From assembly GCA_013398175.1 (NCBI GenBank), contig VZRZ01001068.1, forward strand, positions 1 through 64,000: DNA of 64,000 nt, read 5' to 3'. The notes below the pieces were generated by a model, which was not told the DNA's origin, searched no databases, and was given only the letters and a program-made list of their open reading frames with translations. Origin of the DNA: Climacteris rufus (taxonomy: Eukaryota; Chordata; Aves; Passeriformes; Climacteridae). This document shows, piece by piece, positions 62,812 through 64,000 of the stretch. The translations under genes were made by a program, and so were the position numbers. How positions within the stretch are numbered: the stretch's first letter is position 1; every line of letters begins with the position of its first letter.

Positions 62812-63029
62812 AGAATCACAGAATCACCAGGTTGGAAGAGATGTTCAAGATCATAGAGTCCAACCCTTGTCCCAACACCTCTGATAAACTAAACTAAACC
62901 TTGGCACCAAGCACCACATCCAATCTCTTCTTAAACACGGCCAGGGATGGTGATTCCACCACCTCCCCAGGTAGAGCATTCCAATATTTTATCATTCTTT
63001 CTGTAAAAAATTTTTTCCTAATATCCAAC
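62812..63029 (-). mobile_element. CR1 LINE 3' tail, left part of a split copy
   Basis: The plus strand reads CAGAATCACAGAATCACCAG, then GTTGGAAGAGATGTTCAAGA, then ATAGAGTCCAACCC. It continues with the typical ACACGGCCAGGGATGGTGAT and TTCCTAATATCCAAC. This is the 3' end of a minus-strand CR1 that continues at 63637 after the LTR insertion. The last five bases, CCAAC at 63025-63029, are the left copy of the LTR's target-site duplication. Confidence 0.93.
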
Positions 63030-63636
63030 TGTTACAAATATGAGAGAGTTTAGATGAGTTTTAATTCTCTTGGAGCGGCCTGCACTCCAAAACCATGTGT
63101 TCTCTCTCTGGTTCTTTAGTTATGATCGACCAGGATTATTACAACATGGATAGATTTATTGTAATAGTCACAAGAAAACACATATGAGTCCAGAATTTAA
63201 GCAAAACTTCTTACTACACAGGATAAACAAAGAAATACTACTGGTAAAATAATAGTGCACAAAAAATAAAGGTACCTATAGCAAAGAAATAGTAAGGTTA
63301 GAACTCAATGTAACTTACCAAATCTTTTTCACTCAAATTCTGGAAGACAAACACAGATATGGCATACTCTGATGTCTTAAAGTATGTCGGAGAAAACAGA
63401 TTTATTCACTTCAAGAAGTAACAAAACTGTAGTCTGAGTTTTTGAGTTTTACAGTGGTCTTTTATATCCATAAAATCCTTGTGTCTGTCAGTCACTTTAT
63501 CTTGGATATTCTGCCTTCCCAGCACAGAGCTTACAGCTGGTGCTAAGAAGTTAGGGGAAGATAGTCCTCTAATCTTAGCATCAGCAGATAAGATTTGGCA
63601 GCAGAGAGGGGGGCTCTCAGAAACCATCCTGCCACA
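63030..63636 (-). mobile_element. Solo LTR nested in CR1, with 5-bp target-site duplication
   Basis: This 607-bp block starts TGTTACAAATATG and ends CCTGCCACA. It is flanked by CCAAC at 63025-63029 and 63637-63641 and sits within a continuous CR1. On the minus strand a TATAAAAG box (plus-strand CTTTTATA at 63459-63466) is followed about 60 bases later by AATAAA (TTTATT at 63401-63406), a convincing U3-R-U5 layout. A second TTTATT is at 63155-63160. The interrupted CR1 supplies an empty-site check, because joining the two flanks restores the CR1 order. No viral coding sequence is present. The 102-codon frame at 63406-63714 crosses from CR1 into this LTR and is not a gene. Confidence 0.93.
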
Positions 63637-64000
63637 CCAACCTATATTTTCCTTGGTGCAGCTTAAGACTGTGTCCTCTTGTTCTGTCAGTTGTTGCCTG
63701 GAAAAAGAGACCAACCCACACCTGACTACAGCTACCTTTCAGGAAGTTGTAGAGAGGGATAAGGTCACCTCTGAGTCTCCTTTTCTCCAGGCTAAACAAC
63801 CCCAGTTACCTCAGTCATTCCTCATAGGACTTGTGTTCCAAGCCCTTCACCAGCCTTGTTGCTCTCCTCTGGACACGCTCAAGTGTCTCAATATCCTTCC
63901 TGAACTGAGGGGCCCAGAACTGGACACTGTACTCAAGGTGTGGCCTCACCAGTGCCAAGTACAAGGGAAGATTGACTTCCCTGGTCCTGCTGGCTGTTTC
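63637..64000 (-). mobile_element. CR1 LINE ORF2 RT C-terminus, right part of a split copy, runs off the window
   Basis: The minus strand encodes, with interruptions, SRTREVNLPLYLALVRPHLE, then VQFWAPQFRKDIETLERVQR, then LGLFSLEKRRLRGDLIPLYN and DRTRGHSLKLHQGKYRL. This is the standard CR1 RT C-terminal order. An in-frame stop lies in the YEE-LR segment at about 63812. The 5' side continues beyond position 64000. Confidence 0.95.

Noticed and set aside
63406..63714. 102-codon minus-strand frame
   Set aside because: It begins in CR1 and runs across the insertion junction into a nested LTR, so it is a chance chimera.

Overview
The window looks like vertebrate nuclear DNA, most likely from a bird and probably a songbird. 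It is AT-rich, has no long open reading frame, and is peppered with CR1 LINE fragments and endogenous-retrovirus (ERV) LTRs whose sequences I recognise from avian genomes. I found no exon, tRNA, rRNA, CRISPR array or operon. The many 60-160 codon open frames look like chance frames or lie inside retroelements. I read the window as intergenic or deep-intronic sequence. The family calls rest on recognising sequence, not on a database search.

Layout. 1-6.6 kb: AT-rich unique DNA with a possible CR1 tail at the left edge. 6.6-7.2 kb: a plus-strand LTR. 10.4-10.8 kb: a plus-strand CR1 reverse-transcriptase (RT) C-terminal fragment. 11.8-12.35 kb: a minus-strand solo LTR with a 6-bp target-site duplication (TSD). 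12.4-23.3 kb: unique DNA. 23.3-24.0 kb: two old MIR-like SINE remnants in opposite orientations. 25.55-26.33 kb: a long minus-strand CR1 3' fragment. 31.9-32.08 kb: a 40-bp minisatellite of about four units. 33.4-48.0 kb: a retroelement cluster with six LTRs or LTR-like blocks and a scrambled CR1 complex that is itself split by an LTR-like insert. 48.0-56.97 kb: unique DNA. 56.98-58.02 kb: a 1,045-bp minus-strand solo LTR. 58.63-58.68 kb: a 30-N assembly gap inside a G homopolymer. 62.8-64.0 kb: a minus-strand CR1 split by a 607-bp LTR.

The clearest biology is the insertion history. Six LTRs show TG...CA ends (one with a decayed final base) and intact 5- or 6-bp TSDs (CATGGC, GTTAT, GATGC, CTAGAT, CCTTG, CCAAC). 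No viral internal sequence adjoins any of them, so they are solo LTRs left by LTR-LTR recombination. Two CR1 copies are interrupted by younger LTR insertions, which gives relative ages. I found no credible new molecular system. The items most worth checking are the nested and out-of-order CR1 at 40.6-43.3 kb, the minisatellite, the unclassified block at 33.4-34.75 kb, and the G-tract gap.
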